A stretch of DNA of 64,000 nt from an uncultured Clostridia bacterium (GCA_947389015.1 CANDVA010000001.1:132142-196141), one strand, 5' to 3'; positions 24,551-31,817 are shown, counted from the stretch's first letter. A program made the numbers and translations. Notes: generated from the sequence alone by a model not told the origin.

Positions 24551-24663
24551 GCGTTTTGGAATAAATTAAGCCCATTATACGGCGTGCGGAATTATTTGTA
24601 AAAATTGCGCTATCATATTATTACAGCGTTCCCGTACAACGGACTTAATTTATTCAAAAACGC
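24551..24663. repeat. 113-bp element with 32-bp terminal inverted repeats
   Basis: The arms 24551-24582 and 24632-24663 match at 28 of 32 positions, and the loop is 49 bases. It can be read as the body of the small RNA above or as a small non-autonomous mobile element (MITE). The flanks do not show a clear target duplication beyond TTT. Confidence 0.7.
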
Positions 24664-24699
24664 TTTATATTTCGCTTTTTTCTGGTAAATCGGACTTTT

Positions 24700-24750
24700 A
24701 ATACCAAATTGGGATATTTTTATTATACCACTTTGGTATACTTTTGTCAA
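24700..24750 (-). promoter_or_regulatory. Consensus promoter with two palindromic operators (XRE/small-RNA divergent region)
   Basis: On the minus strand TTGACA (24745-24750), 17 bases, TATAAT (24722-24727). A perfect 7-3-7 palindrome TATACCA-N3-TGGTATA (24724-24740) fills the spacer and covers the -10 box. A second copy with one mismatch per arm (AATACCA-N3-TGGGATA) lies at 24700-24716, centred 24 bp away, just downstream of the start point. This is the layout of a repressed promoter, and the repressor is presumably the adjacent XRE protein. Confidence 0.75.
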
Positions 24751-24754
24751 GGGG

Positions 24755-24973
24755 GTGATAAAAATTTTCAGATTAAAGGAGCTGCGCGAGAAACGGAAGA
24801 TCTCGCAGGTGCGGCTGGCGATCGAACTCGACCTCAACCAAAACTCGGTCTCACGCTATGAAAGCGAAGCGCGCGAGGCGGATTATCGCACGCTTCTCGC
24901 CATTGCGGACTACTTCAATGTATCGCTTGACTATCTGTTCGGAAGGACGGATAACCCCGAAATAAACAGATAA
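24755..24973 (+). CDS. XRE-family (Cro/CI-type) small repressor
   Basis: This 72-residue protein is little more than a helix-turn-helix domain: RLKELREKRKISQVRLAIEL then NQNSVSRYESEAREADYRTLL, ending DYFNVSLDYLFGRTDNPE. The start is probably GTG at 24755, with AAGGGGG directly against it, so the leader is very short. It faces away from the candidate small RNA and overlooks two matching palindromes, so it is likely to repress that promoter and perhaps its own. Similar one-domain XRE proteins are found in toxin-antitoxin modules and defence islands. Confidence 0.85.
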   Translation: MIKIFRLKELREKRKISQVRLAIELDLNQNSVSRYESEAREADYRTLLAIADYFNVSLDYLFGRTDNPEINR

Positions 24974-25134
24974 CCCTTAAATTCTCCAATATTTTATCTA
25001 TAACTCGCGTATACTCCCAATTTTAACCCCTGACATTAAAATGAAACAAACTTCAAGATAATGAGAAAAACAGAGAGATTTGCAGAGAAATTGAAAGAAA
25101 TCAGAATATATTTTAAATTTAAGCCGAAAAAGTC

Positions 25135-25163
25135 TTGACAAAAGCGGAAAAGCGTGGTAAAAT
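25135..25163 (+). promoter_or_regulatory. Promoter of rplM-rpsI
   Basis: TTGACA (25135-25140), 17 bases, TAAAAT (25158-25163), 46 bases before rplM. The leader is too short for an elaborate ribosomal-protein autoregulation structure. Confidence 0.8.
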
Positions 25164-25209
25164 AACTAATGTTGTGAATTATATCTACTGAAATTAAGGA
25201 GGAAAAGAT

Positions 25210-25638
25210 ATGTCAACTTATATGGCTAAGCCCGCAGAAGTTGAGCGCACATGGTATGTTATCGACGCGGCAGACAAGCCCCTCGGTCGTGTAGCAGCAA
25301 CCGCGGCTCACCTGCTCAGAGGCAAGCATAAGCCCACGTTCACTCCTCATGTGGACTGCGGCGATCACGTGATCATCATCAACTGCTCCAAGGCAGTGCT
25401 CACAGGCAAGAAGCTGGAGAACAAGGTTTACAGATGGCACACCGGTTGGATCGGTCACCTCAAAGAGGTGGGCTACGACAAGCTGATGGCAGAGAAGCCT
25501 GAGAAGGCTATGACCCTCGCTGTAAACGGTATGCTGCCGAATAACACTCTCGGAAGAAAAGCTCTCACAAGGCTTCGCTGCTATGCGGGTGCAGAGCATA
25601 AAAACGCGGCTCAGAAGCCCGTTGACTACAAGTTTTAA
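25210..25638 (+). CDS. rplM: Ribosomal protein uL13
   Basis: This full-length 142-residue protein has the family signature in [21 protein letters not shown] near the C-terminus and [15 protein letters not shown] at the N-terminus. It is an early-assembling protein of the 50S subunit. The ATG follows AAGGAGG. As in most bacteria it is followed directly by rpsI, 12 bases on. Confidence 0.99.
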   Translation: MSTYMAKPAEVERTWYVIDAADKPLGRVAATAAHLLRGKHKPTFTPHVDCGDHVIIINCSKAVLTGKKLENKVYRWHTGWIGHLKEVGYDKLMAEKPEKAMTLAVNGMLPNNTLGRKALTRLRCYAGAEHKNAAQKPVDYKF

Positions 25639-25650
25639 GGAGGGCTTTTT

Positions 25651-26049
25651 ATGTACGAATCTAAACCTTATTACTATGGAACAGGCAGAAGAAAGCACTC
25701 CGTCGCTCGCGTAAGAGTGTACCCCGGAAGCGGTTCCATTACCATTAACGGAAGAAATATCGACGATTATTTCGGTCTCGATACGCTGAAGCTTATCGTG
25801 CGTCAACCCCTCGCGCTTACCGATCTGGTTGACAAGTTCGATATCATCTGCACAGTCGCAGGCGGCGGCGTTACGGGTCAGGCGGGCGCTATCCGTCACG
25901 GTCTGTCAAGGGCGTTGCTCCAGTACTCCGACGAGCTCCGTCCCGTCCTCAAGAAAGCAGGATTCCTCACTCGTGACCCGAGAATGAAGGAAAGAAAGAA
26001 GTACGGTCTCAAGGCTGCACGTCGTGCTCCGCAGTTCTCGAAGCGTTAA
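25651..26049 (+). CDS. rpsI: Ribosomal protein uS9
   Basis: This 132-residue protein begins with the typical [20 protein letters not shown] and ends RRAPQFSKR; the basic C-terminal tail with final Arg reaches the P-site tRNA in the 30S subunit. The ribosome site is AAGGAGGG. It is the last gene of the rplM-rpsI operon and is followed by a terminator. Confidence 0.99.
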   Translation: MYESKPYYYGTGRRKHSVARVRVYPGSGSITINGRNIDDYFGLDTLKLIVRQPLALTDLVDKFDIICTVAGGGVTGQAGAIRHGLSRALLQYSDELRPVLKKAGFLTRDPRMKERKKYGLKAARRAPQFSKR

Positions 26050-26069
26050 TTATTTCTTTATGCATTATG

Positions 26070-26100
26070 AAATCCCGTTCCTTACGAAACGGGATTTTTA
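26070..26100. terminator. Terminator between convergent rpsI and glmM
   Basis: AAATCCCGTT (26070-26079) pairs with AACGGGATTT (26088-26097), followed by T-run on the plus strand and A-run before it, so it can serve both directions. Confidence 0.85.
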
Positions 26101-26118
26101 TATTGCAGCGTTATCCAA

Positions 26119-27465
26119 TTACTCGACCGCATACCCTTTATCGCGGACGACCTTTTCTATATCAGCGATGTGCTTTGCGCATATATCCTTAGTCTTCGCC
26201 TCGGTCATTATGCGGAGCAGTGGTTCTGTTCCCGAGGGACGGACAAGCACTCTGCCGTCCGCGCCGAGGGCATCCTCCGCCGCCTTTACCGCCGACTGTA
26301 TGTCGGGATCATTCAGCACGCTGTTCTTATCGGTGACACGTACGTTCTTCAATATCTGCGGATATACCGTCATTCCCTTGGTAAGCTCGGATAACGTGGT
26401 CTTTTTCGCGCATATGACCTGCATAATTTTCAGCGCGGTGAGTATACCGTCGCCTGTGTTGGCGTACTTGCTGAAAATGATGTGTCCGCTGTTCTCGCCG
26501 CCGAGAATATAGCCCTTTTCATTCATGCACTCATAGACGTATTTATCACCAACCGCCGTTTTTTCATAGGCGATACCAAGCTCGTCAAACGCCTTGTACA
26601 GCCCGAGATTTGACATTACGGTGGTGACTACGGTGTTGCCCTCGAGCTTTCCGCGCTCCTTTAGGTAACTGCCGTATATGTACAGTATCTTATCGCCGTC
26701 GACAAGCTGCGCTTTTTCGTCTACCGCAAGGCAGCGGTCGGCGTCACCGTCGAACGCGAAGCCGCAGTCGAGCTGCTCCTCCTCGACAAGCTTTATCAGG
26801 TTCTCGATATGCGTAGAGCCGCAGTTCGTGTTTATATTGAAACCGTCGGGCTTATTGCTTACGACATAGGTTTTCGCTCCGAGAGCGTCGAAAACGCTCT
26901 TCGCTATCGTAAACGCCGAGCCGTTCGCGCAGTCGAGACCGATGCGCTTGCCCTTGAACGAATGTGTCGCCAATGATATCAGGTAGCCGATATAACGGTT
27001 GCGCCCTGCGGAATAGTCGGAGGCTCTGCCTATCTCGCTGCCCTGCGAAAGGGGGAGCTCACCAAGCTCGCCGTCGAGGTATTTTTCAATCTCGTCAATG
27101 AAGTCCTCGTCCATTTTCTCGCCCTTGGAGTTGAACAGCTTGATACCGTTATCGTAATAGGGGTTGTGCGAGGCGGAGATCATTATCCCGCAATCGAAAT
27201 CGTCCGTGCGCACTACGTAGGAAACGCTCGGGGTAGTCGTGACATGGAGCAGATACGCGTCCGCTCCCGAAGCGGTAAGCCCCGCGGTAAGCGCGTACTC
27301 AAACATATACGAGCTGCGGCGCGTGTCCTTGCCGATAACTACCTGACTGCGGTGATCCCTGCCGTAATAATAGCCTATAAAACGTCCTATCTTGTAGGCG
27401 TGCTCGACGGTAAGCCCGACGTTCGCCTCGCCGCGAAAACCGTCCGTGCCGAAATATTTTGCCAT
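26119..27465 (-). CDS. glmM: Phosphoglucosamine mutase
   Basis: This 448-residue protein, the family's usual length, starts MAKYFGTDGFRGEANVGLT. The phosphoserine loop is GIMISASHNPYYDNGIK (near residue 100), the metal loop is DGDADRCL (near 240) and the substrate-phosphate loop is RPSGTEPLLR near the end. GlmM converts glucosamine-6-phosphate to glucosamine-1-phosphate for UDP-GlcNAc and thus peptidoglycan. The ATG at 27465 follows AAGAGG; longer in-frame starts lack a site. It is a single-gene unit with its own promoter. Confidence 0.97.
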   Translation of the reverse strand: MAKYFGTDGFRGEANVGLTVEHAYKIGRFIGYYYGRDHRSQVVIGKDTRRSSYMFEYALTAGLTASGADAYLLHVTTTPSVSYVVRTDDFDCGIMISASHNPYYDNGIKLFNSKGEKMDEDFIDEIEKYLDGELGELPLSQGSEIGRASDYSAGRNRYIGYLISLATHSFKGKRIGLDCANGSAFTIAKSVFDALGAKTYVVSNKPDGFNINTNCGSTHIENLIKLVEEEQLDCGFAFDGDADRCLAVDEKAQLVDGDKILYIYGSYLKERGKLEGNTVVTTVMSNLGLYKAFDELGIAYEKTAVGDKYVYECMNEKGYILGGENSGHIIFSKYANTGDGILTALKIMQVICAKKTTLSELTKGMTVYPQILKNVRVTDKNSVLNDPDIQSAVKAAEDALGADGRVLVRPSGTEPLLRIMTEAKTKDICAKHIADIEKVVRDKGYAVE

Positions 27466-27500
27466 AACAAAGCCTCTTTTCATAAATTGCATACTTTTAT

Positions 27501-27530
27501 ATTATAGCATATTCGGCGCGGGGTTGTCAA
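27501..27530 (-). promoter_or_regulatory. Promoter of glmM
   Basis: On the minus strand TTGACA (27525-27530), 18 bases, TATAAT (27501-27506). Confidence 0.75.
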
Positions 27531-27542
27531 TATTCTTTAACG

Positions 27543-28475
27543 CTATTGCCATAAGTTTGTCAGCGCTTTTTCAAATGTCAGGTCAGTGCGCTCAGAATTA
27601 CTGCGTCTGTCAACGAGCGAGTATCCGCATTTTTCGTACAACATTCGCGCGGGAGCGTTATCCTCGGTCGTGTGAATTTTGATGTGTTTTTTCCCTTTGT
27701 CCGAAAGATACCTTTCGGCAAAATCGACCGCAAATTCTCCAATACCCCGCCGACGGAAAGACGGTGTAACGGCAAGCATCGACAGCCAGCCCGCGTCATC
27801 GGCAAAGCCGTTCAGCTTTAGCCACGCGCAGGGGAACGCTCCGCGGTATATCAAGAAATTTTTCTCGTCGGTATCATTCAGCATTTGCACAATCTCATTA
27901 TAAAAGTCGGAGTATACTATCTCCCCGATATGCAAAGGCTCGGAACATTGTTCGCATAGTTCGCAGATATAGAGCGCTGTTTCCTCCGACGCGGGAAGGA
28001 TCGTATACGCTTGCAGATCTCTTTCAAACATAAGCTCTCCTTCATTCAACAGATCGTCAAACTGCTCGTAGGGGACTTCCTTAAATCCAAACTTTTTCTG
28101 TAAACCGAGCGACGGAATATTTTCGTGTTCTACATAGGCGCGGACGACACGACAGCCCCTGTCGCAAAGCGCCTTGAAAGCCGCGTTCAACATTTGAGAC
28201 GCGATATGACGGCGGCGGTATTCGGGAGCGACAAACATACCCCCGTAATACCACACTCTCGAGTTTGTCACGCTGCGCAAGCACTGAATACGCCCTATAA
28301 CCCTATCTCCAGAGCTTGCGATAACATTAAAGCAGTCGCTTTGGGACTTGTAGTCATACATCATACGTATGACCCTATCCCGCTGATCGGGTCTGCGCCA
28401 CTGCGCCGCGGCGATCTTCTCGGCAAGCTCAAAACCCAGATAGTCGCTTACTGTGATCGAAATAATTTCCTGCAT
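27543..28475 (-). CDS. Tandem-GNAT N-acetyltransferase
   Basis: The 310-residue product has two GNAT halves. The first has its acetyl-CoA loop in GMFVAPEYRRRHIASQMLN (about residues 85-105); the second in MLAVTPSFRRRGIGEFAVDF (about 225-245), with a terminal TTEDNAPARMLYEKCGYS segment. Both Q/RxxGxG/A-type loops are partly altered in the first copy (RRRHIA), so the C-terminal half is the likelier catalytic one. The ATG at 28475 follows GAGGAG. No promoter lies between this gene and an intrinsic terminator 22 bases upstream, so transcription must come through the leader-peptide region. Such control is common for drug-resistance enzymes, but the substrate is unknown. Confidence 0.88.
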   Translation of the reverse strand: MQEIISITVSDYLGFELAEKIAAAQWRRPDQRDRVIRMMYDYKSQSDCFNVIASSGDRVIGRIQCLRSVTNSRVWYYGGMFVAPEYRRRHIASQMLNAAFKALCDRGCRVVRAYVEHENIPSLGLQKKFGFKEVPYEQFDDLLNEGELMFERDLQAYTILPASEETALYICELCEQCSEPLHIGEIVYSDFYNEIVQMLNDTDEKNFLIYRGAFPCAWLKLNGFADDAGWLSMLAVTPSFRRRGIGEFAVDFAERYLSDKGKKHIKIHTTEDNAPARMLYEKCGYSLVDRRSNSERTDLTFEKALTNLWQ

Positions 28476-28496
28476 ATAATTCTCCTCAACGCGGTC

Positions 28497-28528
28497 AAAA
28501 AATGGCGTTCTCCCAAACGAGAACGCCA
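28497..28528 (-). terminator. Attenuator-type intrinsic terminator before the GNAT gene
   Basis: A perfect 10-bp stem TGGCGTTCTC (28503-28512) with GAGAACGCCA (28519-28528), 6-base loop, followed on the minus strand by ATTTTTT. It lies between the 18-codon leader frame and the GNAT start, and no promoter follows it, so it can only act as a regulated stop for the GNAT gene. Confidence 0.8.
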
Positions 28529-28561
28529 AAATTTCCGTATCACACAGCAGACCCGACCGCA

Positions 28562-28618
28562 TTAAGCCGCAGATGTGAATGACAGATATTCCCGAACAGG
28601 ACGAAAATATTTCTTCAT
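28562..28618 (-). CDS. 18-residue leader peptide upstream of the GNAT gene
   Basis: The frame MKKYFRPVREYLSFTSAA starts at ATG 28618, six bases after GAGGTG, and stops with TAA at 28562. It lies behind a perfect sigma-A promoter and 34 bases before an intrinsic terminator. Its start codon and ribosome site are inside one arm of a perfect 10-bp inverted repeat, and its codons 14-16 lie in the other arm. This is the geometry of translation- or transcription-attenuation leaders (as for erm, cat and other inducible resistance genes), where ribosome stalling reshapes the RNA. A free-standing bioactive peptide is the alternative. Confidence 0.55.
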   Translation of the reverse strand: MKKYFRPVREYLSFTSAA

Positions 28619-28627
28619 GTCATTCAC
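28575..28627 (-). repeat. Inverted repeat enclosing the leader-peptide frame
   Basis: GTGAATGACA (28575-28584) is the exact reverse complement of TGTCATTCAC (28618-28627). In the minus-strand RNA this pairs the ribosome site/start of the leader peptide with its 3' half; partial pairing continues inward (AGAAATATTTTCG with CGGGAATATCT). Confidence 0.8.
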
Positions 28628-28648
28628 CTCTCTTTCGTTATTGACTAC

Positions 28649-28677
28649 ATTATATCATATTACAATACAAGTGTCAA
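28649..28677 (-). promoter_or_regulatory. Promoter of the leader peptide / GNAT transcript
   Basis: On the minus strand TTGACA (28672-28677), 17 bases, TATAAT (28649-28654): exact consensus in both boxes. Confidence 0.85.
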
Positions 28678-28696
28678 GAGGCTGGATCATAAATAT

Positions 28697-29326
28697 TCAT
28701 ACCTCTAGCACATATCTGCTCAACACCTCTTTGAGCGAGACCTCGCTGACCGCCGCGTCAAGCGCGCCTTTGCCCGACGCGCCGACAAAGTAGCCGCCGA
28801 ATTCTATCGCGGTGGTGTCAGGCAGCTCCAACGAGTTCACGCCGCGAAGGTCGCGCGTTATGCCGATACCGAGACGCTTCAGGAACGCTTCTTTCTGCAC
28901 CCAAAACCGCAGGAAATCGCCGTTTGAGGTGAGGTGAAACGTTTCCTCGTCCGACAGCACGCGCTTGTACATTGCCTCGTTTACGCGCCTGTCCTTGCGC
29001 TCGATATCAACGCCGATCTCTTCCTTATCCGAGAACGCCGCGCAAATCGCGCCGTGAGTGTGCGATAACGAAAACTGCACTCCGCCTGTTTTGAGATACG
29101 GCTTGCCGTGAGTTCCGAGCTCGAATTTGAGCTTTTTCAGCGGCAGCTTTGTCCGCTTTGACAGCTCCGACAGTATCAGCAGCTGCGAAAGCAGCGCGTT
29201 TATTCTGACGCCGTCGCCCTTTTTCTTCATTATGCCGCGCTGCCGCGATCCCGAAAGACAGCCCATGTATCCCTCAAGCTCGCGCCATGTTAAATTTTCG
29301 TTGACTTGTAATAATAAAATATCCAA
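28697..29326 (-). CDS. 4'-phosphopantetheinyl transferase (Sfp superfamily)
   Basis: The product carries the two hallmark motifs: IGVDIERKDR (Mg2+/CoA site, near residue 105) and FWVQKEAFLKRLGIGI (WxxKEAxxK, near residue 140), plus FSLSHTHG. It moves the phosphopantetheine arm of CoA to a serine of an acyl or peptidyl carrier protein. I prefer the TTG at 29326, eight bases after GGAGG; the ATG at 29341 lies on that same site and has only a weak GGTGAT upstream. It is directly downstream of the Rsm22-like gene. Type Sfp, not AcpS, by length (about 210) and motif spacing. The carrier protein partner is not in the window. Confidence 0.88.
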   Translation of the reverse strand: MDILLLQVNENLTWRELEGYMGCLSGSRQRGIMKKKGDGVRINALLSQLLILSELSKRTKLPLKKLKFELGTHGKPYLKTGGVQFSLSHTHGAICAAFSDKEEIGVDIERKDRRVNEAMYKRVLSDEETFHLTSNGDFLRFWVQKEAFLKRLGIGITRDLRGVNSLELPDTTAIEFGGYFVGASGKGALDAAVSEVSLKEVLSRYVLEV

Positions 29327-29343
29327 AATAATAGCCTCCATTG

Positions 29344-30285
29344 TTAAAATTTATCACCCGTATTTGATTTTCTTGCCGCTTTGAAGCGCGGGTCCTTTTT
29401 CGTGACCAATCGTGTTGAAACCGCGCTTTCCGAGCATACGGTCAGCGTGATCTTTCCGGTTTCTATGAACGGGCGGCGGAGTATCCTGCCGGTGCAGGGT
29501 CGGGCGTTCTCTCTTGCCGCGGCGAGAAAGCAGAATTTTTCGTCCTCGTATGGAACGTCCGCTCCCTTTAGCTGCTTATGTATCCGAGAACGCGCCGCCC
29601 GCGCCGTAAAGTGACACCAATCGCTTTCGGGCAAGGGACAGTCTCCCGTATTCGGGCAGGGTGCGGCGATAGTCAGTCCGCTCTCCGCAAGCTGCCCGCG
29701 CATTTGCTTAATATTTGAAAACGCGTTCGGAGTGCCGGGCTCTACGATAAGCAGCAGCTTATTTGCGGCGTTGGCAAGCTCCGCGACTGCAATCGCTCTC
29801 CGCGCCGCAGAGAGCTCGTTCATACAGTACGAGCAGATCACCAGATCCGCTTTTTCGGGTATGCCTTGCGAGATATCGTGCCTTATCCACTTGCCTTGAA
29901 TGTCCATACAGGCGAAAAAATCTTGTCCGAGCGCTATCATATTCGGCTCGCGCTCAACACATTTGACATCGGCACAGTCAGTCGTCAGCACCGCCGCGAT
30001 AGCTCCCGCTCCTGTGCCCGCGCCTACATCAAGTATCGATCGTATTTCTCCGTCAAAGCACTCGAGAGCAAGCTCAAGCGCGCGGCTCACGGCTGCGAAC
30101 GTAGCGGGCATTCTCACCGCCGCGTATGCGAGTATATCGCGTCGCTCCGAAACGGAACGCTTGCCGTCGCCGCGTTCGTCGCGGTAACGTTCGGAAAGCG
30201 TTTCCGCGGATTTTGCGAGCGCACGTATATCCTCGCTCTCCATAAGAGAGTTTATTTTATTGCGGAGCTGAACGGGAAATTCCAT
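29344..30285 (-). CDS. Rsm22-like methyltransferase family protein
   Basis: The 313-residue product (ATG at 30285 after AAGGTGAG) has a SAM-binding motif ILDVGAGTGAGAIAA near residue 90, a CSYCMNEL post-motif, and the cysteine-rich stretch CPNTGDCPLPESDWCHFTAR near residue 210 that marks the Rsm22 family. Rsm22 is known in mitochondria as a small-subunit assembly factor with predicted Fe-S ligation; bacterial members are annotated as rRNA methyltransferase-like. It is the first gene of a pair with the PPTase, behind a 210-base leader with no obvious structure. Confidence 0.85.
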   Translation of the reverse strand: MEFPVQLRNKINSLMESEDIRALAKSAETLSERYRDERGDGKRSVSERRDILAYAAVRMPATFAAVSRALELALECFDGEIRSILDVGAGTGAGAIAAVLTTDCADVKCVEREPNMIALGQDFFACMDIQGKWIRHDISQGIPEKADLVICSYCMNELSAARRAIAVAELANAANKLLLIVEPGTPNAFSNIKQMRGQLAESGLTIAAPCPNTGDCPLPESDWCHFTARAARSRIHKQLKGADVPYEDEKFCFLAAARENARPCTGRILRRPFIETGKITLTVCSESAVSTRLVTKKDPRFKAARKSNTGDKF

Positions 30286-30501
30286 TTTCTCACCTTCATT
30301 TATAAGCAAAATACGCCGAACGCTGCGCTGTCTGTAAAATTCAAAATTGTTTTTCGGTTTGGCTGTCCGAGCGTTAAACCACCCGCTTGACTTCGCGGAG
30401 TTATAAGCCGTATCGTAAGGCAAACGACAACAGGCTTCTCTCTTCAAAGTCTTTTCCCAACGAATATTTGCTGTTGCAAATAATTAACTGTTTATAGATA
30501 C

Positions 30502-30530
30502 ATTATACTAAAACGCAAAAGCCTTGTCAA
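30502..30530 (-). promoter_or_regulatory. Promoter of the rsm22-PPTase pair
   Basis: On the minus strand TTGACA (30525-30530), 17 bases, TATAAT (30502-30507). The 30286-30495 stretch that follows is untranslated leader; an open frame with a TTG start at 30447 runs through it but has no ribosome site. Confidence 0.8.
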
Positions 30531-30619
30531 GGTGTTATCGCCGTTTTTTGACAATTTTCGGCTTTCATTCACAATGGGCTGAACAATATTTATCCATGTG
30601 AAAAAAATTCAAAAAGTGC

Positions 30620-30648
30620 TTGACAAATTTAAAGCGGTATGATATAAT
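30620..30648 (+). promoter_or_regulatory. Promoter of tRNA-Ser
   Basis: TTGACA (30620-30625), 17 bases, TATAAT (30643-30648), ending 33 bases before the mature tRNA 5' end. Confidence 0.85.
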
Positions 30649-30681
30649 ATTATATGCGATTGATATTTCAAGGCAGCATTT

Positions 30682-30771
30682 GGAGAACTACCCAAGTGGT
30701 GAAGGGGCTCCCCTGCTAAGGGAGTAGGTCGGGTGACCGGCGCGAGGGTTCAAATCCCTCGTTCTCCGCCA
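30682..30771 (+). tRNA. tRNA-Ser (anticodon GCU)
   Basis: The acceptor stem GGAGAAC (30682-30688) pairs with GTTCTCC (30761-30767), followed by G and an encoded CCA. The anticodon loop reads CTGCTAA and so decodes AGC/AGU. A long variable arm (AGGTCGGGTGACCGGC region) marks a class II serine tRNA, and the T-loop GGTTCAAATCC is canonical. Confidence 0.97.
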
Positions 30772-30790
30772 ACGGCAAGTTGCCGCTCAC

Positions 30791-30827
30791 AATTCCCAAT
30801 GAAATACTATTAGGAATTCTTTGTTTT
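30791..30827 (+). terminator. Weak hairpin/U-rich end after tRNA-Ser
   Basis: AATTCC (30791-30796) pairs with GGAATT (30813-30818), followed by CTTTGTTTT; probably the tRNA transcript end. Confidence 0.5.
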
Positions 30828-30895
30828 CACTGTAAGATTGATATATAAATCTTTTAGCAGTGAATCGCTTTTTTCGACCGCGGGAGATGTACAAA

Positions 30896-31117
30896 ATGCA
30901 GAAAATGGTTTATCTGAGTAACAGCAGAGATTATACCGAAAAGGGCGATGTTAACGAAAACAAGTACTTCGTTCGACTTAATGAGATGCTTGAACATGGG
31001 TGGAAAGTATCACATATCACGCCCAATACAGTCGCGATTGAAAATGCCAACGACCCGTCACGCAAAGAGAGTTTCAGCGCACTTATTCTGCTTGAAAAAG
31101 ACGACAAGGACAAGTAA
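30896..31117 (+). CDS. Small hypothetical protein (73 aa)
   Basis: The ATG at 30896 lies nine bases after GGGAG and opens MQKMVYLSNSRDYTEKG; earlier in-frame starts at 30860 and 30887 are less well placed. The LNEMLEHGWKVSHITP segment resembles short single-domain proteins in which a strand-helix unit is followed by GW (DUF4177-like), and the C-terminus is charged. No catalytic motif is visible. It stands alone between the tRNA and a strong terminator. I do not recognise the family with confidence. Confidence 0.65.
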   Translation: MQKMVYLSNSRDYTEKGDVNENKYFVRLNEMLEHGWKVSHITPNTVAIENANDPSRKESFSALILLEKDDKDK

Positions 31118-31129
31118 AACTATGAAAAA

Positions 31130-31160
31130 ATTCCCAATGAAACGTTCATTGGGAATTTTC
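31130..31160 (+). terminator. Intrinsic terminator after the 73-aa gene
   Basis: TTCCCAATGAA (31131-31141) pairs perfectly with TTCATTGGGAA (31145-31155), flanked by A-run and T-run. Confidence 0.85.
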
Positions 31161-31271
31161 AGTTCTCGCTATAAAGTTATTGCTAAAATTATATTGCTCA
31201 CGATATCACAGTTCAACAAAACACCCCTCTTGTGTTTGTGCAGGAGGGGTGTTTGTCCACGGCGGATATCG

Positions 31272-31622
31272 TCATAAAACGGGCGCGGGCTGATGTGTCT
31301 CGGTCTCGTCCTCGTCGTGTATAAGGATATCTGATATCCTCTCAACGTTTTCAAGCGTCGCCGAGATACCGCCGTTTCCACACGATATCAAGAACTTGGG
31401 CTCGCCCTGCGGGGCGGTAGGTGTACGGTCAGCGGGAGAATTCTCCTCTGAGCTCTGCGGAGCGCTTTCGTTATCCGATCTTGGTGTGCTGTCCGAGCTC
31501 TCGGGTGTTGACGGCGTACTCGTCGGCAGGATAATCGTCGAGCTTGAATTGTTCGTATCGCCGCAAGCGGTGAGCGTTGTCAAAAGTGCGGTGATGATAA
31601 TAACAGATGTGATCTTTTTCAT
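31272..31622 (-). CDS. Ser/Thr-rich lipoprotein (116 aa)
   Basis: The product opens MKKITSVIIITALLTTLTAC, a textbook lipoprotein signal with the lipobox LTAC (lipidated Cys20). Residues 25-75 are Ser/Thr/Pro/Glu-rich, and a short conserved-looking segment, PKFLISCGNGGISATLENVE, follows before an acidic end. The ATG follows AGGAGG. It would sit on the outer face of the membrane. Function is unknown; the style matches the lipoproteins at 32164 and the HhH protein at 1232. It lies 43 bases after a 42-residue exported peptide gene on the same strand. Confidence 0.8.
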   Translation of the reverse strand: MKKITSVIIITALLTTLTACGDTNNSSSTIILPTSTPSTPESSDSTPRSDNESAPQSSEENSPADRTPTAPQGEPKFLISCGNGGISATLENVERISDILIHDEDETETHQPAPVL

Positions 31623-31665
31623 AGTATTGTCCTCCTGAAATCGTTTTAAATAGTGTGGAATAGCT

Positions 31666-31794
31666 TTATATTGCCGTTTGAGAGTATGAAACGTCCGCGG
31701 TCTCCTCGGGAATTTCGGGCGTTGCCCGTCCCATACAGACGGCGGCGACGGCGGTGATCAGACAGAAAACGGTGAGCGCTATGTATTTTTTCAT
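31666..31794 (-). CDS. Small exported or membrane peptide (42 aa)
   Basis: From the ATG at 31794, with AAGGAG eight bases upstream, the frame reads MKKYIALTVFCLITAVAAVC then MGRATPEIPEETADVSYSQT and a stop at 31666. The first 21 residues form one hydrophobic segment behind two lysines, that is, a signal or single membrane anchor, leaving an acidic tail of about 20 residues. Its leader holds the long inverted repeat 31818-31907. No homologue is recalled. The ribosome site and the hydrophobic profile are the evidence that it is real. Confidence 0.6.
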   Translation of the reverse strand: MKKYIALTVFCLITAVAAVCMGRATPEIPEETADVSYSQTAI

Positions 31795-31817
31795 ATAAAA
31801 ATCTCCTTTTTGGCAAA

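Larger units (their letters stand above)
24515..24715 (-). ncRNA. Candidate structured small RNA, about 200 nt, under XRE control
   Basis: The minus strand between a perfect consensus promoter (24722-24750) and an intrinsic terminator (24515-24550) has no convincing reading frame. Only a 13-codon ATG frame and a 21-codon frame without ribosome sites are present. It is dominated by a 32-bp hairpin (24551-24582 with 24632-24663). Of four differences between the arms, three become G-U pairs if the minus strand is the RNA and would be A-C mismatches in plus-strand RNA, so the strand choice agrees with the promoter. The divergent neighbour is a small XRE repressor. Possible roles are a regulatory RNA or a type I-like antitoxin/toxin RNA. 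Expression is inferred only. Confidence 0.5.

Noticed and set aside
30286-30447. N-terminal extension of the Rsm22-like protein by 54 codons
   Set aside because: The extension would start at a TTG without ribosome site, while the ATG at 30285 has AAGGTGAG and gives the expected N-terminus.
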